Notes: generated from the sequence alone by a model not told the origin. A stretch of DNA of 15,933 bases from UKL13-2 sp043768625 (GCA_043768625.1 JAYVKG010000292.1:1-15933); one strand, 5' to 3'; counted from the first letter of the stretch, positions 1-7,472 are shown. Program-made: numbers and translations.

Positions 1-351
1 GCGGCAACCCGCTTGGCGAGACTCGTGTCGACCTGCGTAAGCGTCGAGACCATGCGTTGGCGTACCGCTGCCACCTCGACTTTGCCCAGCTCAAAGCAAA
101 ACGCGGCAACAATATGCTCCTGTTCCCAGGTCGACTGGCTGCGCCAGAACAGCGCGGCTTGTGAAAAGTGATCAGCAAACGTCTCGCTGCGGATGCTTTT
201 TTTTCACCCGCCATATTGGCGGGATAACTCACAAAGCCACCTTGTTCCCAGGGCCGTTGCATCGGGCAACCGCCGCCCAGCGAATTTGGCTCGTAACTGA
301 CGCGCCCTTTGACGCTGGTATGGCGCATGTGGCCGTCTTGCTGATTATTGT
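1..351 (-). pseudogene. katE: Catalase 3' portion, out of frame with the main ORF (partial, runs off left edge)
   Basis: This is the continuation of the catalase gene beyond its premature stop. Read on the minus strand, the frame covering about 205-371 encodes NRAIASVDNNQQDGHMRHTS followed by GRVSYEPNSLGGGCPMQ and GGFVSYPANMAGEKK. After a run of eight T (plus strand 197-204) the frame changes again, giving SETFADHFSQAALFWRSQS, then EQEHIVAAFCFELGKVEV, and reaching the window edge near SLAKRVA. These blocks match the order expected after the haem-Tyr region of clade-2 (KatE/HPII-like) catalases. Each junction is explained by one missing base: one near 373-378, and one in the A8 run (minus sense), where nine A would restore Glu-Lys-Lys-Ser-Ile-Arg-Ser-Glu. 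The coding signal is strong. Whether the breaks are real mutations or sequencing errors cannot be decided here. Confidence 0.8.
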
Positions 352-1557
352 CTACGCTGGCAATCGCGCGATTGTGGGAATTTCATGAAAGTTGGGACTG
401 CCCAAGCGCGAAAGCTGCGTGTCGGTGTATGAAAACAATCTTCCCTGCAACAGCGGGTCGTTGCTGAAATCAATCCCAGGCACCAGGTGACCCGGATGAA
501 ACGCGACCTGCTCGGTCTCGGCAAAATAATTGTCAGGATTGCGGTTCAGTGTAATCTTGCCGATGATTTGCACCGGCACCATTGACTCGGAAATCAACTT
601 TGTCGCATCGAGTAAATCAAAGTCGAACTTATGTTCGTCTTCTTCAGGCACTATTTGCACGCCAAATTCCCATTCCGGATAGTGCCCCTTGTCAATCGCC
701 TCCCACAGATCGCGCCAATGGTAATCCGCATCTTTGCCGGCCAGTTTGACGGCCTCATCCCACACCAGCGAATGCACGCCGAGCACTGGCTTCCAGTGGA
801 ACTTCACGAAGCACGATTTACCCGCGTCGGCGACGAATCGAAAAGTATGCACGCCGAAACCTTCCATCATGGCGAAGCTGCGCGGAATGGCGCGGTCCGA
901 CATTACCCACATGATGGTGTGGGTCGTTTCTGGCACCATTGAAATGAAATCCCAAAACGTATCGTGTGCGGACGCGGCCTGCGGTATTTCGTTATGCGGT
1001 TCCGGTTTGACCGCGTGAATGAGATCTGGAAACTTGATGGCGTCCTGCACAAAAAACACCGGGATGTTGTTGCCGACCAGATCAAAGTTGCCTTGGTCTG
1101 AGTAGAATCTGACCGAGAAACCGCGAACGTCGCGCGCCGTGTCGACGGAGCCACGCGATCCGGCCACCGTCGAGAAGCGCACGAACACCGGCGTCTTTAC
1201 CTCCGTGTTTTGCAAAAAACCGGCTTTGGTCACGTGCTGCATTGATTTATACAATTCAAAAACGCCATGTGCGCCGGCGCCGCGTGCATGCACCACCCGC
1301 TCCGGGATGCGCTCATGATCAAAGTGCATGATTTTTTCGCGCAGGATATGATCTTCGAGCAGCGTGGGACCGCGTTCGCCGGCACGCAGGCAATTCTGGT
1401 TATCGCTGATACGCAGGCCCTGATTGGTGGTGAGGGAGGCGCCCGGTTCCTGCGCAAGCTTTCCGCCAGCCTGCGCAGAACGGTTTTTATCTGAGGCCGA
1501 GCGGGGAGGGCCGGTTGGATTAGCGACCGGTGCTTTTTGTTTTTTCCACTTCGCCAT
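352..1557 (-). CDS. katE: Catalase, KatE-type (main ORF, prematurely ended by a frameshift)
   Basis: Haem catalase, which disproportionates hydrogen peroxide to water and oxygen in the cytoplasm. Visible motifs are the N-terminal NQGLRISDNQNCLRAGERGP, the distal His in RVVHARGAGAHGVFE, the distal Asn in LVGNNIPVFF, and the proximal Tyr-ligand region RLFSYTDTQLSRLG. I take the start at 1557 (MAKWKKQKAP), which has a weak AAAGAAA-type ribosome site and fits family N-termini. The ORF can be read back to 1641, but those 28 residues look non-homologous. The frame ends after FHEIPTIARLPA, whereas the family continues FHEIPINR; the missing remainder is present in other frames down to position 1. It is the last visible gene of a leftward stress-gene run, 104 bases after speD. 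If the break is real, the product lacks its C-terminal region and is probably unstable. Confidence 0.93.
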   Translation of the reverse strand: MAKWKKQKAPVANPTGPPRSASDKNRSAQAGGKLAQEPGASLTTNQGLRISDNQNCLRAGERGPTLLEDHILREKIMHFDHERIPERVVHARGAGAHGVFELYKSMQHVTKAGFLQNTEVKTPVFVRFSTVAGSRGSVDTARDVRGFSVRFYSDQGNFDLVGNNIPVFFVQDAIKFPDLIHAVKPEPHNEIPQAASAHDTFWDFISMVPETTHTIMWVMSDRAIPRSFAMMEGFGVHTFRFVADAGKSCFVKFHWKPVLGVHSLVWDEAVKLAGKDADYHWRDLWEAIDKGHYPEWEFGVQIVPEEDEHKFDFDLLDATKLISESMVPVQIIGKITLNRNPDNYFAETEQVAFHPGHLVPGIDFSNDPLLQGRLFSYTDTQLSRLGSPNFHEIPTIARLPA

Positions 1558-1661
1558 GGAAAATTTCTTTGTGCTTTGGTTTTTGATTAATGAACACGGT
1601 CTGGAACTCGCCGAAGGCAGAAATTGCGCGTGGATTGCCACGCGTCAAATCATGCGCGACC

Positions 1662-2069
1662 TCAATGGTGCTGACGGCCCCGCGGCAGTTGCGAAAAATT
1701 TTCGCGGTTTGGCTGAAGGTATTCCTTCAGCACGTTGTAAAGCTTTAGCGCTTTTTGCGTATTGTCGGCCTGGTAATTACAAACATAAATATCAACAGTC
1801 ACAAAGCCCGTTTCCGGCCAGGTGTGAATAGCCAGATGCGACTCCGCCAGGAGTACCGTGCCGGTTACGCCATGCGGTTCAAACTGATGGAACACATCAC
1901 CGACGATTTGCAGGCCGGAGGCCCGCGTTACCGACAGGCATATCAGTCGCAACGTGTCCGCGTTCTTTAGCGCTGCGCCAGACAGATCACATCCATACCA
2001 TTCGCCCAGCAAGTGGACGCCTTGGCCGACTCGCACTGCGGGACGCGACAGGAGTTGGTGCATTTCCAT
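1662..2069 (-). CDS. speD: S-adenosylmethionine decarboxylase proenzyme (SpeD), short bacterial class
   Basis: Makes decarboxylated AdoMet, the aminopropyl donor for spermidine synthesis. The 135-aa length fits the short class 1B enzymes. The self-cleavage site is AESHLAIHTWPE, with Glu76-Ser77 as the predicted cut; Ser77 becomes the pyruvoyl group, and His82 and Cys97 (VDIYVCN) match the known processing and catalytic residues. Other family signatures are GVHLLGEWYGC and GDVFHQFEPHGVTG. The start ATG overlaps the stop of the upstream 92-aa gene in a TAATG arrangement, so translational coupling is expected. No spermidine synthase gene is visible in the window. The C-terminal extension after KEYLQPNRENF is short and basic. 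Confidence 0.96.
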   Translation of the reverse strand: MEMHQLLSRPAVRVGQGVHLLGEWYGCDLSGAALKNADTLRLICLSVTRASGLQIVGDVFHQFEPHGVTGTVLLAESHLAIHTWPETGFVTVDIYVCNYQADNTQKALKLYNVLKEYLQPNRENFSQLPRGRQHH

Positions 2070-2347
2070 TAATTGACCACTTCCAGCAATAGCTCTTTGA
2101 TTGGGAGTCGAAAATGTTTCTGTTGTGGCATCAGCGCGTAAGTCCGTAAATGGCGATTGCAGATAAACCAGACCTCATCGCGATCATTGGAAAGCACAAA
2201 GTAGGCATCGCTGGTTTCAGAAGGGTTGTAAAGGCCCAATGCGCGGTAGGCGCGGCCCTTGGAAAAACCGCTTTGCAGAGGCAACGGCTTGGGGCCGTTG
2301 AGCATTTCCACGACGCTCAGGTACAAGCCGGGTTCAAGCAAGGTCAT
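2069..2347 (-). CDS. Conserved-looking hypothetical protein coupled to speD
   Basis: A 92-aa soluble protein with no transmembrane segment or signal peptide. It begins MTLLEPGLYLSVVEMLNGPK and has a core containing GLYNPSETSDAYFVLSNDRD followed by EVWFICNRHLRTY. I do not recognise a named family. A clear ribosome site (GGGAGG) lies about 9-10 bases before the ATG, and the stop overlaps the speD start (TAATG), so it is almost certainly a real gene expressed with speD. The tight coupling suggests a role linked to SpeD, such as stoichiometric partnership, maturation or regulation of the decarboxylase; this is inference from position only. Confidence 0.8.
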   Translation of the reverse strand: MTLLEPGLYLSVVEMLNGPKPLPLQSGFSKGRAYRALGLYNPSETSDAYFVLSNDRDEVWFICNRHLRTYALMPQQKHFRLPIKELLLEVVN

Positions 2348-2381
2348 GACGTTTTAACCTCCCGTTGAGCGACATCGCGGG

Positions 2382-2906
2382 TCATCTCGAGACGGAGTCG
2401 GCCGCACGCGGTGACAGCCCAGTCAGGGTCTCATGGTCTCCCATGCCGATGGGCTTACCCGTCACGATCGACGCTGCCATCGCCAGCACCCGAACCATCT
2501 TGCTGTCAGGCGCGTCCCAATATTCAGCGGTTTCCGGCGTGAATTTCAGAAGCGTCAGGTTAGGCGAGTCGGGACCGTCGGGAAACCACGGCTTGGCAAA
2601 TGGCGTCCATAGCCGGTCGATACGTGCTCGGTCGGTATCGAGCTCACCCCGCCCCGACAACGACACGTAGGTCGATTGTGCCGGGTCGGTGAAAGCCAGA
2701 TTGAGCACCCGCAGATGCTCGACCTTGGTCGAATGTCGGTCGGTGAAGAACCATAGCGCGCCGTTAATATCCATTTCCAGCGGCGACATCGGACGGCTTA
2801 CCATCGCGCCCTTGTCGTCCAGATTAGTCAACATGGCTACAGACATGTCTTCGATCAATTCGCAGAGCTGGGTCAATTCAGCGTTGCGTTGCGGCTCGGT
2901 TTTCAT
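2382..2906 (-). CDS. General stress protein 26-like / pyridoxamine 5'-phosphate oxidase-related FMN-binding protein
   Basis: A 174-aa split-barrel flavin-binding fold protein. The pattern is typical of the GSP26 branch of the PNPOx-like superfamily: AELTQLCELIEDMSVAMLTN, then SRPMSPLEMDINGALWFFTD, STKVEHLRVLNLAFTDP, YVSLSGRGEL and FTPETAEYWDAPDSKMVRV. Members bind FMN/FAD and are linked to general and oxidative stress; the substrate is usually unknown, and this one is not a biosynthetic PdxH. The ribosome site GGAGT sits about six bases before ATG 2906. It lies between the 24-aa peptide gene (gap 63) and the speD-coupled gene (gap 34), so it is probably in the same transcript. Confidence 0.9.
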   Translation of the reverse strand: MKTEPQRNAELTQLCELIEDMSVAMLTNLDDKGAMVSRPMSPLEMDINGALWFFTDRHSTKVEHLRVLNLAFTDPAQSTYVSLSGRGELDTDRARIDRLWTPFAKPWFPDGPDSPNLTLLKFTPETAEYWDAPDSKMVRVLAMAASIVTGKPIGMGDHETLTGLSPRAADSVSR

Positions 2907-2969
2907 ACAACACTCCAGTCATTGGAAAGGCGCTGCTTTTTACCGCGAAAGACGGCGCGATAAGCGCGG

Positions 2970-3044
2970 TCAGCGTACGAACAGCGCAATCAAAATAATG
3001 ATGGGAATGGGAATGCCAAGAAATAACAGCAATAGTGAACGCAT
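2970..3044 (-). CDS. 24-aa hydrophobic single-span membrane peptide (unannotated small ORF)
   Basis: A very short gene encoding MRSLLLLFLGIPIPIIILIA followed by LFVR and TGA. It is one membrane segment with a central IPIPIII motif and flanking arginines. The ribosome site GGAG (plus-strand CTCC, 3051-3054) is six bases upstream of the ATG, which is near-ideal. It sits 33 bases after the stop of the large membrane protein and 63 before the stress flavoprotein, in the same orientation. I believe similar 'LGIPIPIII' micropeptides occur in other proteobacteria, but that is from memory. It might be a membrane stress peptide or a partner of the upstream membrane protein; its function is unknown. 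Confidence 0.7.
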   Translation of the reverse strand: MRSLLLLFLGIPIPIIILIALFVR

Positions 3045-3077
3045 GATTGACTCCGTGGTTATTTGGGTTAGTCTTGG

Positions 3078-4028
3078 TCAGGCGTCGCGACGACGACCGC
3101 CATAGGTTGCGCAGAAACTGGCGACAAAGGCACCGACCAGCAAGGAAATGAACAACCACAGCGCGGCAGTAGCAGCAGCTTTACGGGCTTTGTCGGCCGC
3201 TTCTTTGGCCGCATTTTCTGTTTCACCCAACTTCGCCTTCAAGCGCGCATAAGTGTCCGTTACGCGCTTCTCGGCATCCTGCTGGGATAGCCCAGTGCGC
3301 TGTGCAACCACCTGGCCGACGTAGCGCGTATCTTCAGGGGAAAGCGCTCCGGTTTTAACGGTGCTCATAAAAATGCGTGAAACTTCAGCTGTGGAACTCG
3401 CTTGATCGGGCAGCGCCGCGCCGGACGAGGTAGCCACCTGGTCCTTGCGAAATAGCGAATCAACCAAATACCCCATCGGTCCGCCGTCGGTGTCTGACTT
3501 CGCCATCGACGTGCCTGCCGCCACCGCGCCACCCGCCGCGACCGAAGCCGCGCCACCGGCGACGGTCGCGCCAGCCTGAATGCCACCGCTTACGATGGAG
3601 CCAATCGTAGAAGTCAGCAATGCTGCGGTCGCCAGCGACGCCACCGCCCAAGCCAGAAAACCGTGCGCCGTATCTCGAAAATAAACCTCATCGCTATGTA
3701 CAGCAACCCATTTGGTACATAGACGACCCGCCAGATATCCGCCCATGCCCGACGCCATGAGTTGGGTGAACGTCAACCACAAAATGGTAGTGACGCCGAA
3801 GGTCACGGCGCTGACGCCGTCCTGTTTCCATGGCGACACCGAGGACAACCCCAGACCGGTGCCCAACATCAATAAGATCAGCGACAACGCAGCGGCTGCC
3901 GCCGCGCCGGCAAAAATTGCGCCCCATGACACCGCGCTGCCATGCGATGTACCGTTATGAGCTGGGGCGATCGATAAAGAACGTGTGTGACTTGCTTCGT
4001 CTATTGCTGCCGCGCCGGTTAAAGCCAT
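3078..4028 (-). CDS. Ala/Gly-rich multi-span membrane protein (the family often labelled PhnA-like)
   Basis: A 316-aa inner-membrane protein. The N-terminal block GSAVSWGAIFAGAAAAAALS runs into LILLMLGTGLGLSSVSPW, followed by a second span (VTFGVTTILWLTFTQLMASG), a third (GFLAWAVASLATAALL), an Ala/Gly region, a cytosolic or periplasmic helical stretch with DTRYVGQVVAQRTGLSQQDA and an Ala/Lys-rich coiled segment, and a last span (ALWLFISLLVGAFVASFCA) ending YGGRRRDA. The family is widespread in rhizobia and Burkholderiales under the misleading name PhnA-like; the function is unknown. The start at 4028 (MALTGAAA) is chosen because GGAGG lies five bases upstream; a TTG at 4040 would overlap that site. 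It is first in the leftward run, and a copy of the shared bipartite element lies 50 bases upstream. Confidence 0.88.
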   Translation of the reverse strand: MALTGAAAIDEASHTRSLSIAPAHNGTSHGSAVSWGAIFAGAAAAAALSLILLMLGTGLGLSSVSPWKQDGVSAVTFGVTTILWLTFTQLMASGMGGYLAGRLCTKWVAVHSDEVYFRDTAHGFLAWAVASLATAALLTSTIGSIVSGGIQAGATVAGGAASVAAGGAVAAGTSMAKSDTDGGPMGYLVDSLFRKDQVATSSGAALPDQASSTAEVSRIFMSTVKTGALSPEDTRYVGQVVAQRTGLSQQDAEKRVTDTYARLKAKLGETENAAKEAADKARKAAATAALWLFISLLVGAFVASFCATYGGRRRDA

Positions 4029-4078
4029 GGTTACCTCCAATATTTATAAAAATAATAATTAGCTGCGCTCTCGACTGC

Positions 4079-4109
4079 GGTAGGACATGCGCGGGAGGTG
4101 GCGTAGGAA
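4079..4109 (-). promoter_or_regulatory. Bipartite direct-repeat element, copy A (upstream of the stress-gene run)
   Basis: On the minus strand this reads TTCCTACG, 13 bases, then ATGTCCTACC, so TCCTAC is repeated exactly with 23 bp from start to start. It lies 50 bases before ATG 4028 and points towards that gene. Three related copies occur in this window with the same orientation rule. It could be tandem operator half-sites or -35/-10 boxes of an alternative sigma factor. Confidence 0.6.
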
Positions 4110-4542
4110 TAAGCTGGTTATTCTTGAATTAAGCTTTTTCTAACATTCGCATCACGGCACCAGACCTCCGAGTGATATTTATCCAACTGAATTGACGTGT
4201 CTGTGCGCATTCGCACATAACTATCGACTGCGATATCACACATGATTTAAATGCGTTACTTCTTGGCAGGCATTTCAGCGCGCCAATTTATCGCCCTGTG
4301 CTGCACACCGGCCAGTTGCTTCATTTTAAAGACAGGAACATGTGATCGAGCCCGCTGGCGTGCGTGAATCGCGCTATTTCGGATTATCCATGCGCCAGTT
4401 AACGATGGAAATGCGCAGGTCCGCATTGTGGCTGTCGTTGTGATCGCAACAACGCGCTGTGTGGATGTTGAACAAGACAAAATCGCTTTACAGGCAAAGG
4501 CGCGCGCCGCACCCGCCCAGCATGCGTTGCAGTTGCCACTGA
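4110..4542. other. Intergenic stretch without a supported gene
   Basis: About 430 bases between the stress-gene run and the receiver remnant. ORFs are open on both strands (for example 4256-4681 minus), but they have no family features and no ribosome site, and their composition is unlike coding sequence. The right half may be degraded 5' sequence of the receiver gene that follows, although I could not recognise the expected receiver N-terminus (acidic pair) in any frame. Confidence 0.5.
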
Positions 4543-4760
4543 CAGACCAGCGCCGTTCGGTCGCCACCCGCCTCCGCGGTTTTTTTGCTCGATATTGGCC
4601 TGCCGGGCATTGATGGTTACAATCTGGCGCGCTTGCTTTGCCCACTGCCAGGGACAGCGACCGCCACGCTGCTGGCCGCAACCGGCTACCGGCAGCCGCA
4701 GGATCGCAGGAAAACGTTGGCAGCAGGCTTCAACCGCCGTTTCGACGAGAACCGTTGTTA
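4543..4760 (+). pseudogene. Remnant of a response-regulator receiver domain
   Basis: The frame from 4543 encodes SAVFLLDIGLPGIDGYNLAR, then LLAATGYRQPQDRRKTLAAG and FNRRFDE. This matches the second half of a receiver domain: phospho-acceptor Asp in LLDIGLPGIDGY, the switch Thr in ATGY, and DRRKTLAAGF of helix 4. In intact relatives this is followed by a conserved Lys-Pro and a last helix. Here the Lys-Pro is lost at about 4750, while a plausible last helix (VVTQTLLAAIQPRG) continues in another frame to 4813. There is no start codon with a ribosome site, and the first half is unrecognisable. It is most likely a dead fragment of a hybrid kinase or stand-alone receiver. Its 3' end runs into the convergent kinase-like gene. 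Confidence 0.65.
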
Positions 4761-4778
4761 CGCAAACGCTCCTGGCGG

Positions 4779-5453
4779 CTATTCAACCGCGTGGATCGAT
4801 GACCGGCCCACGCGGATAGCCACGGTGGTGGATGTCTGTTCAAACCCTACGCCGTCGGCTTGTGCTAAAAAATGCACGTCATGCCACTCAAGTTTGCGAT
4901 ATGCCTGCACGCCATCTTGTACGCTTTCGTGCCCGACAGCCGTGAACTGCATCTCCAGCAAAATTTCGTCACCTGCCAGTTGCGCCTTCAGCGTTACCTG
5001 ACCGGCCGACTGCGCGGCATCGGTTAACGCGATCAACCCGGCCAGATACACACTACGCAAAATATTTTGCGGCATTTCTTCAGAAATACCCGCCGTCTGG
5101 TTGATCAACGCAAAGCCTCTGAACGCAAGTTCTGTTGAAACCATTCCGACCGTGTCCTCAATGCCGGCATTAACCGCCATACGTTGCAAGCCCTTGGGCG
5201 CCAGCCATGTCATGAGATCCACAAAGGTACTGCTCGCTTCGCGAGACAGGGTTTTAACGTTACCGCAGCTTTTGATAAGCGCTTCCAAGTCAGGGCTGGC
5301 CGAGTGCAGGCGCTTTTCCATGATGGCGGCAGTCATGCCGATGGGCTGGAGCGCGCCAGCCATATTGTGAAGCATGGCTGGCACCAGTCGCCGTAACAGG
5401 GCGTAGCGGGCAGCCTCTGTGCAAATGATGTCGGAAAGGTGTGCGTCAGGCAT
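4779..5453 (-). CDS. Histidine-kinase-like (DHp-type) protein, function unresolved
   Basis: A 224-aa soluble protein. Near its N-terminus, LLRRLVPAMLHNMAGALQPI resembles the dimerisation/phosphoacceptor helix of histidine kinases, with His29 in the H-box position, followed by a long helical region. The C-terminal half (GDEILLEMQFTAV to QTSTTVAIRVGR) could be a degenerate ATPase-like or ShpA/ChpT-like fold, but clear N, G1 and G2 boxes of a kinase are absent. It may act as a phosphotransferase or pseudo-kinase; this assignment is tentative. No clear ribosome site precedes ATG 5453. It converges with the receiver remnant at 4543-4760, so it may have lost its signalling partner. Confidence 0.6.
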   Translation of the reverse strand: MPDAHLSDIICTEAARYALLRRLVPAMLHNMAGALQPIGMTAAIMEKRLHSASPDLEALIKSCGNVKTLSREASSTFVDLMTWLAPKGLQRMAVNAGIEDTVGMVSTELAFRGFALINQTAGISEEMPQNILRSVYLAGLIALTDAAQSAGQVTLKAQLAGDEILLEMQFTAVGHESVQDGVQAYRKLEWHDVHFLAQADGVGFEQTSTTVAIRVGRSSIHAVE

Positions 5454-5694
5454 AGTTGATTATAAATAATTCGGCTGTTGATTCCGTACGCTGGCACACG
5501 CCTTCGACATTGCATCAACATTGCTTTCGCCAGCGCGCACATTTGACCGCGCGGAAACGCCGCTGACAACCGGCACCTGCGTGCGCGATCGCACAGACGG
5601 TTGAGCTTGCCGCGCGTTACTTTAACTTCTGCAGCCAGTTGGCGGCATCAGGTCAGCGCGCAACAATAGCATTAATCGTCATTGGGAAAAGCCC

Positions 5695-6819
5695 TTGGAT
5701 AAATTCTCAGCTACTTCACCAGCACCTAAAAAAACGACGACCGCACGGGTCATTGAAATTCGCAAAGGGCAGGCGACAACCTCGCTTGCGCGAGAGGAAT
5801 TTACGGCACGGTTTAGCGCCTCTTTTTTCGATCCCGCGTTTCGTGCTGAAGATTCATCCATCGCGCGGCTTGAAGAAATTGCCTGGCAAGCCTACAGCGA
5901 AGGTCGTAAATCACCCTCCACACAAAAAGCCGGTCCGGGATATGCCGATCCTGATTATGATTTATCCACCGATTGGGTCGCTTCAAAAAATCGCATCGAT
6001 CAGGCTCAGGCAAGATGGGCTGATCCGGCCACTGCGTCGCAGGTGCTGCTTATCTGCGGTTCAGCGCGCAATGATGGTAGTTGTCCGGGCGAAATGTCCA
6101 AAACATTTCGACTGGTTGGACTCGCGCGTGAAATTTTGGAGCAGGCAAGCATCCGAACGGATGTGCTTGATTTAAGCTTGCTCACATCCGAATACGGTCG
6201 GATCATTCATCCGTGCAAAGGCTGTGTGTCTACGGCAATGCCATTGTGTCATTGGCCTTGTAGCTGTTACCCAAATCATTCTCTAAACCAGGTTAACGAT
6301 TGGATGGCAGAAATTTACGAACGCTGGACCGCCGCGCATGCGGTGATTATTGTTTCGCCGGTTTATTGGTACCAGAGTCCGAGCCCGTTGAAGCTGATGA
6401 TTGATCGGCTGGTGTGCGCCGATGGCGGCAACGCCGATCCGACTTCTACTTCGGGCAAGAAAGCGGATAAGGCCAAAGCGCTGGAAATGGCCGGGTGGGA
6501 TTACCCTAAACATCTGGCAGGGCGCGCCTACGGACTAATTGTTCACGGCGACGTGGCTGGCATCGAAAGTTCCCGACGTGGGCTTTCTGACTGGCTGGAC
6601 TGGATGGGACTGATCGACGCGGGTGCGCAGGCGCGATTGGACCGCTTCATCGGCTATTACGAGCCGTACGCGACCAGCCACGAAACGCTTGACCACGATG
6701 AGCCGATGCAGGAAGAAACCCGCAATGTCGCGCGCGCTGTAGCGCATGCCGTGGAGGCGCTGCGGGCAGGTCGGTTACAGTCGTTGCGGCCGCAGCTGTC
6801 GCGACCGCGTCCAAAGTAA
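5695..6819 (+). CDS. Flavodoxin-fold NAD(P)H-dependent reductase with N-terminal extension and Cys cluster
   Basis: The central domain (about residues 115-310) is an NADPH-dependent FMN reductase/flavodoxin fold: VLLICGSARNDGSC is the phosphate-binding loop and VIIVSPVYWYQSPSPLKLMI the second flavin loop. Residues 30-100 form an N-terminal helical extension (REEFTARFSASFFDPAFRAE, SIARLEEIAWQAYSEGRKSP, AGPGYADPDYDLS). A Cys cluster at 174, 177, 185, 189 and 191 (HPCKGCVSTAMPLCHWPCSC) could hold a metal or Fe-S centre as in iron-sulphur flavoproteins; that is inference. The start is uncertain: the TTG at 5695 follows GGGAAAAG, the frame stays open further upstream, and no ATG is available. No obvious partner is adjacent. 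Confidence 0.85.
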   Translation: MDKFSATSPAPKKTTTARVIEIRKGQATTSLAREEFTARFSASFFDPAFRAEDSSIARLEEIAWQAYSEGRKSPSTQKAGPGYADPDYDLSTDWVASKNRIDQAQARWADPATASQVLLICGSARNDGSCPGEMSKTFRLVGLAREILEQASIRTDVLDLSLLTSEYGRIIHPCKGCVSTAMPLCHWPCSCYPNHSLNQVNDWMAEIYERWTAAHAVIIVSPVYWYQSPSPLKLMIDRLVCADGGNADPTSTSGKKADKAKALEMAGWDYPKHLAGRAYGLIVHGDVAGIESSRRGLSDWLDWMGLIDAGAQARLDRFIGYYEPYATSHETLDHDEPMQEETRNVARAVAHAVEALRAGRLQSLRPQLSRPRPK

Positions 6820-6935
6820 TCTGGCTGGTAACCCATTCCATCAAACACCTTCCGTCATATGTGCGCCACCGAACAGTCAACCACTTTATCGGAGCGCAAT
6901 ATCACTTTATTACCCACCCTATTTCGGAGAAAAAC

Positions 6936-7409
6936 ATGTTGACTTATCGCACCGTAGCAAGCAGCGCTTTAATTGCATCCCTGGTAGTGCTTGGCGCATG
7001 CAGTCAGGCACCCATGACATCCAGTACGGCAGTTATGGACAGCGGTTCGTCTGCCGCCATGTCTGCCCGCCTTGCAGGCGCAAGTGAAGTGCCGCCCACC
7101 ACCAGCATGGGGAGCGGCAACCTCGTCGCAAATTTTGATCGGCAGAGCAATGTGCTTACCTGGACGGTAACGTACGCGGGTTTGAGCGGCCCAGTGACGG
7201 CTGCACATTTTCATGGTCCGGCAGCTGTCGGCGCAAACGCGGGTGTGGCACTAGGTCTTACCGGCAGTCTCGACAGCCCCATTAACGGTATGGCAACATT
7301 AACCGCCGCACAAACCAGCGACCTGATGGCCGGCAACTGGTACCTTAATCTGCACACGGCGGCAAATCCTAATGGGGAAATTCGTGGTCAGGTAAGCGTT
7401 CGGCGATAA
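6936..7409 (+). CDS. CHRD-domain lipoprotein
   Basis: A 157-aa exported lipoprotein. The start is at 6936, with GGAGA five bases upstream. The signal peptide ends in lipobox VVLGAC (Cys22), followed by a Ser/Met-rich linker and a CHRD domain (about 45-157): ARLAGASEVPPTTSMGSGNL, LTWTVTYAGLSGPVTAAHFHG, and NWYLNLHTAANPNGEIRGQV. In the family the conserved HFHG and NGEIRGQ ends define the fold; its biochemical role is poorly known. It is probably outer-membrane or periplasm anchored. A 9-bp-stem hairpin lies 40 bases after the stop. Confidence 0.92.
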   Translation: MLTYRTVASSALIASLVVLGACSQAPMTSSTAVMDSGSSAAMSARLAGASEVPPTTSMGSGNLVANFDRQSNVLTWTVTYAGLSGPVTAAHFHGPAAVGANAGVALGLTGSLDSPINGMATLTAAQTSDLMAGNWYLNLHTAANPNGEIRGQVSVRR

Positions 7410-7449
7410 CGGGTAAACCGTTCGGCGCATTAACCGTTGCGCCTTGCAA

Positions 7450-7472
7450 CAGCCGCAAGTGGATTGCGGCTG
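7450..7472 (+). terminator. Hairpin after the CHRD gene, possible weak terminator
   Basis: Perfect inverted repeat CAGCCGCAA / TTGCGGCTG with a five-base loop. The T tract after it is poor (GAACGCTTT), so termination would be weak, or the hairpin may stabilise the mRNA end. Confidence 0.5.

Noticed and set aside
4029..4040. Upstream TTG start adding MEVT to the large membrane protein.
   Set aside because: The TTG overlaps the GGAGG ribosome site that serves ATG 4028.
4256..4681. Minus-strand open frame of 141 residues.
   Set aside because: Arg/Ala/Thr-rich shadow composition, antisense to the receiver remnant, no family features.
5639..6175. 178-residue plus-strand frame beside the flavodoxin-fold gene.
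   Set aside because: Arg-rich out-of-frame shadow of the reductase.
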